From Candidatus Aerophobota bacterium (GTDB lineage Bacteria; Aerophobota; Aerophobia; Aerophobales; AE-B3A), in contig SOJT01000036.1 of assembly GCA_004376485.1 (NCBI GenBank), positions 1-6,971 on the forward strand: a DNA stretch of 6,971 nt, written 5' to 3'. Positions 5,756 to 6,971 of this stretch are shown here, piece by piece. How positions within the stretch are numbered: the first letter of the stretch is position 1; every line of letters begins with the position of its first letter. A program made the position numbers and the translations under genes. The notes beneath the pieces are model-generated. The model saw nothing but the letters and a program-made list of their open reading frames with translations. It searched no databases and was not told the DNA's origin.

Positions 5756-6895
5756 ATGTTTATATTTCAAATGCCCAGTAAGATTATGGCCGGGGATACT
5801 TGTCTTAATAGGTTAGAGGAGGAAATTCAAAAGCTAGGGGCTGAAAAGGTCTTGGTAGTAACCGACAGGAATCTGGAAAAGGCTGGTCTGGTGAAAAAGG
5901 TCACTGATAATCTAGGACAAACAGAACTTATCCTATTTAATGAGTGCAGTCCGGATCCTTCCACAGAACTGATTCAAAGAGGAACTGAAGTTATCAGGAA
6001 GAGAGGTGTGAATCTCTTAATTGCCATTGGAGGAGGAAGTAATATCGATGCGGCTAAGGGAATGAGCATTATGGCTGCTAATAAAGGCCCTCTTACCCAG
6101 TATGAAGGTCCAGAAAAGTTCCCTAATGAGCCTCTTCCTATAATTTCCGTTCCTACCACGGCTGGTACGGGAAGTGAAATAACCTTTTTTGCAGTCATAA
6201 CTGACCTTGAAAGAGACTACAAATTCTTGATCTGGAGTCCCCGGATCGCCCCCAAGGTAGCTTTCCTTGATCCATCTATGGTAGCCACTGCTCCCAGAAC
6301 AGTTAAGATTCCCGCCGGAATGGATGCCCTAGCTCATGCTGTAGAGTCTTATCTTTCCAAAATGGCCAGTCCCCTCACAGAAATCTGCGCTTTGAAGGCC
6401 ATAAATCTAGTATTTAGAAACTTAAGAGGGGTCCTGGAAGATAAGCCTAATTTAGACTGTCTAAAAAATATGCAGTATGCAGCCACTATCGCCGCCATGT
6501 CCTTTGCTAATGCCAAGCTAGGAATTGTACACGCTATGGCTCTACCTTTAAGTGCTATGTATCACGTTCCCCATGGAGTAGCTATCAGTATTCTCCTTCC
6601 CCATGGTCTGGAGTTCAATCGCCTCGTCAGGCCCGACAAGTTTATCCAGCTAGCTCAAGCTATGAAGATAGAAACTCAGGGCCTATCAGCCAAGGAGGTG
6701 GGTAAGTCAGTAGTGGAGGCGGTAAAGAAACTTTCTCGGGACACTGGAGCTCCTGACAGGTTGAGAGAGGTGGGAGTGAAAAAGGAATCCTTTGAGAAGA
6801 TGGTCCAGGATTCCATGAAGAGCGGTCATGTTCAGGTGAATCCTCGCAAAATAGAGGCTCAGGATATATTTAATATTTACCAGGCCGCTTACTGA
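5756..6895 (+). CDS. Iron-containing alcohol dehydrogenase
   Basis: This is a group III (iron-activated) NAD(P)-dependent alcohol dehydrogenase, 379 aa, the usual size for the family. The N-terminal dinucleotide-binding half shows GGGSNIDAAKG (92-102) and PTTAGTGSE (133-141). The C-terminal helical half holds the metal site: Asp190 and His194 in GMDALAHAVESYLS, His259 in GIVHAMALPL, and His273 in VPHGVAISILLPH, aligning with the four ligands of FucO-type enzymes. The family interconverts alcohols and aldehydes or ketones; lactaldehyde, 1,3-propanediol, butanol, ethanol, methanol and 4-hydroxybutyrate enzymes all share these motifs, so the substrate cannot be assigned. Intact metal ligands argue for activity. 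It lies 20 bases after bshA in the same direction and so is probably co-transcribed. A role in bacillithiol-linked aldehyde handling is inference only. No good terminator is visible in the 76 bases after it. Confidence 0.93.
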   Translation: MFIFQMPSKIMAGDTCLNRLEEEIQKLGAEKVLVVTDRNLEKAGLVKKVTDNLGQTELILFNECSPDPSTELIQRGTEVIRKRGVNLLIAIGGGSNIDAAKGMSIMAANKGPLTQYEGPEKFPNEPLPIISVPTTAGTGSEITFFAVITDLERDYKFLIWSPRIAPKVAFLDPSMVATAPRTVKIPAGMDALAHAVESYLSKMASPLTEICALKAINLVFRNLRGVLEDKPNLDCLKNMQYAATIAAMSFANAKLGIVHAMALPLSAMYHVPHGVAISILLPHGLEFNRLVRPDKFIQLAQAMKIETQGLSAKEVGKSVVEAVKKLSRDTGAPDRLREVGVKKESFEKMVQDSMKSGHVQVNPRKIEAQDIFNIYQAAY

Positions 6896-6964
6896 GCTCA
6901 TCTGGAAAGCACCCAGGGGTTTCCTAGAAAGAAAAGCTCTAAAAATCTAAAGCATGAGGATGAT

Positions 6965-6971
6965 ATGAGGG
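6965..6971 (+). CDS. Possible start of the next gene, cut by the window edge
   Basis: An ATG at 6965-6967 has GAGG at 6956-6959, 5 nt upstream. Only two codons are visible, so no product can be named. The lack of a terminator after the dehydrogenase is consistent with the operon continuing. Confidence 0.3.

Noticed and set aside
6902..6927. GGAAA/TTTCC inverted repeat after the dehydrogenase, a possible terminator.
   Set aside because: The stem is 5 bp with mismatched interior and no T-run follows; read-through into a next gene is as likely.

Overview
The window is bacterial: compact same-strand genes, Shine-Dalgarno sites 4-9 nt before the starts, sigma70-type promoter matches, and two diagnostic bacillithiol genes (bshC, bshA). 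The DNA is moderately AT-rich by eye, with many AGA/AGG arginine and ATA isoleucine codons, and two genes start with TTG. Bacillithiol genes occur in Firmicutes, Deinococcus, Bacteroidetes, Chlorobi and several uncultured lineages, so I do not name a phylum. No phage, IS element, CRISPR array, tRNA or rRNA was seen.

Left part (1-1777). The window opens in the broken 3' part of a response-regulator receiver domain, with an in-frame TAG and apparent frame changes. Its stop lies one base before an intact M42 metal-dependent aminopeptidase gene (264-1382). Converging on that gene from the other strand is a small stand-alone tRNA-binding OB-fold protein of the Trbp111/MetRS C-terminal type (1436-1777).

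Centre (1778-2025). This 248-base divergent intergenic region has two back-to-back promoter candidates whose -35 elements both lie in or at the edge of one perfect 12-base palindrome. A possible structured leader of about 130 nt follows on the plus strand.

Right part (2026-6895). Four plus-strand genes with gaps of 70, 52 and 20 bases look like one operon: a eukaryote-like PPP-family protein phosphatase, bshC (cysteine-adding enzyme), bshA (GlcNAc-malate synthase) and an iron-type alcohol dehydrogenase. BshA makes GlcNAc-malate from UDP-GlcNAc and malate, a deacetylase (BshB, not in this window) removes the acetyl group, and BshC adds cysteine to give bacillithiol. The phosphatase and dehydrogenase have no established role in that pathway. 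Their presence is the most interesting gene-content feature and may link the thiol to redox or aldehyde metabolism and to phospho-signalling. A new gene may begin at 6965, at the right edge.

I found nothing that can be called a wholly new system. The best leads are the operon composition, the shared-palindrome divergent promoters, and the decayed receiver gene upstream of the peptidase.
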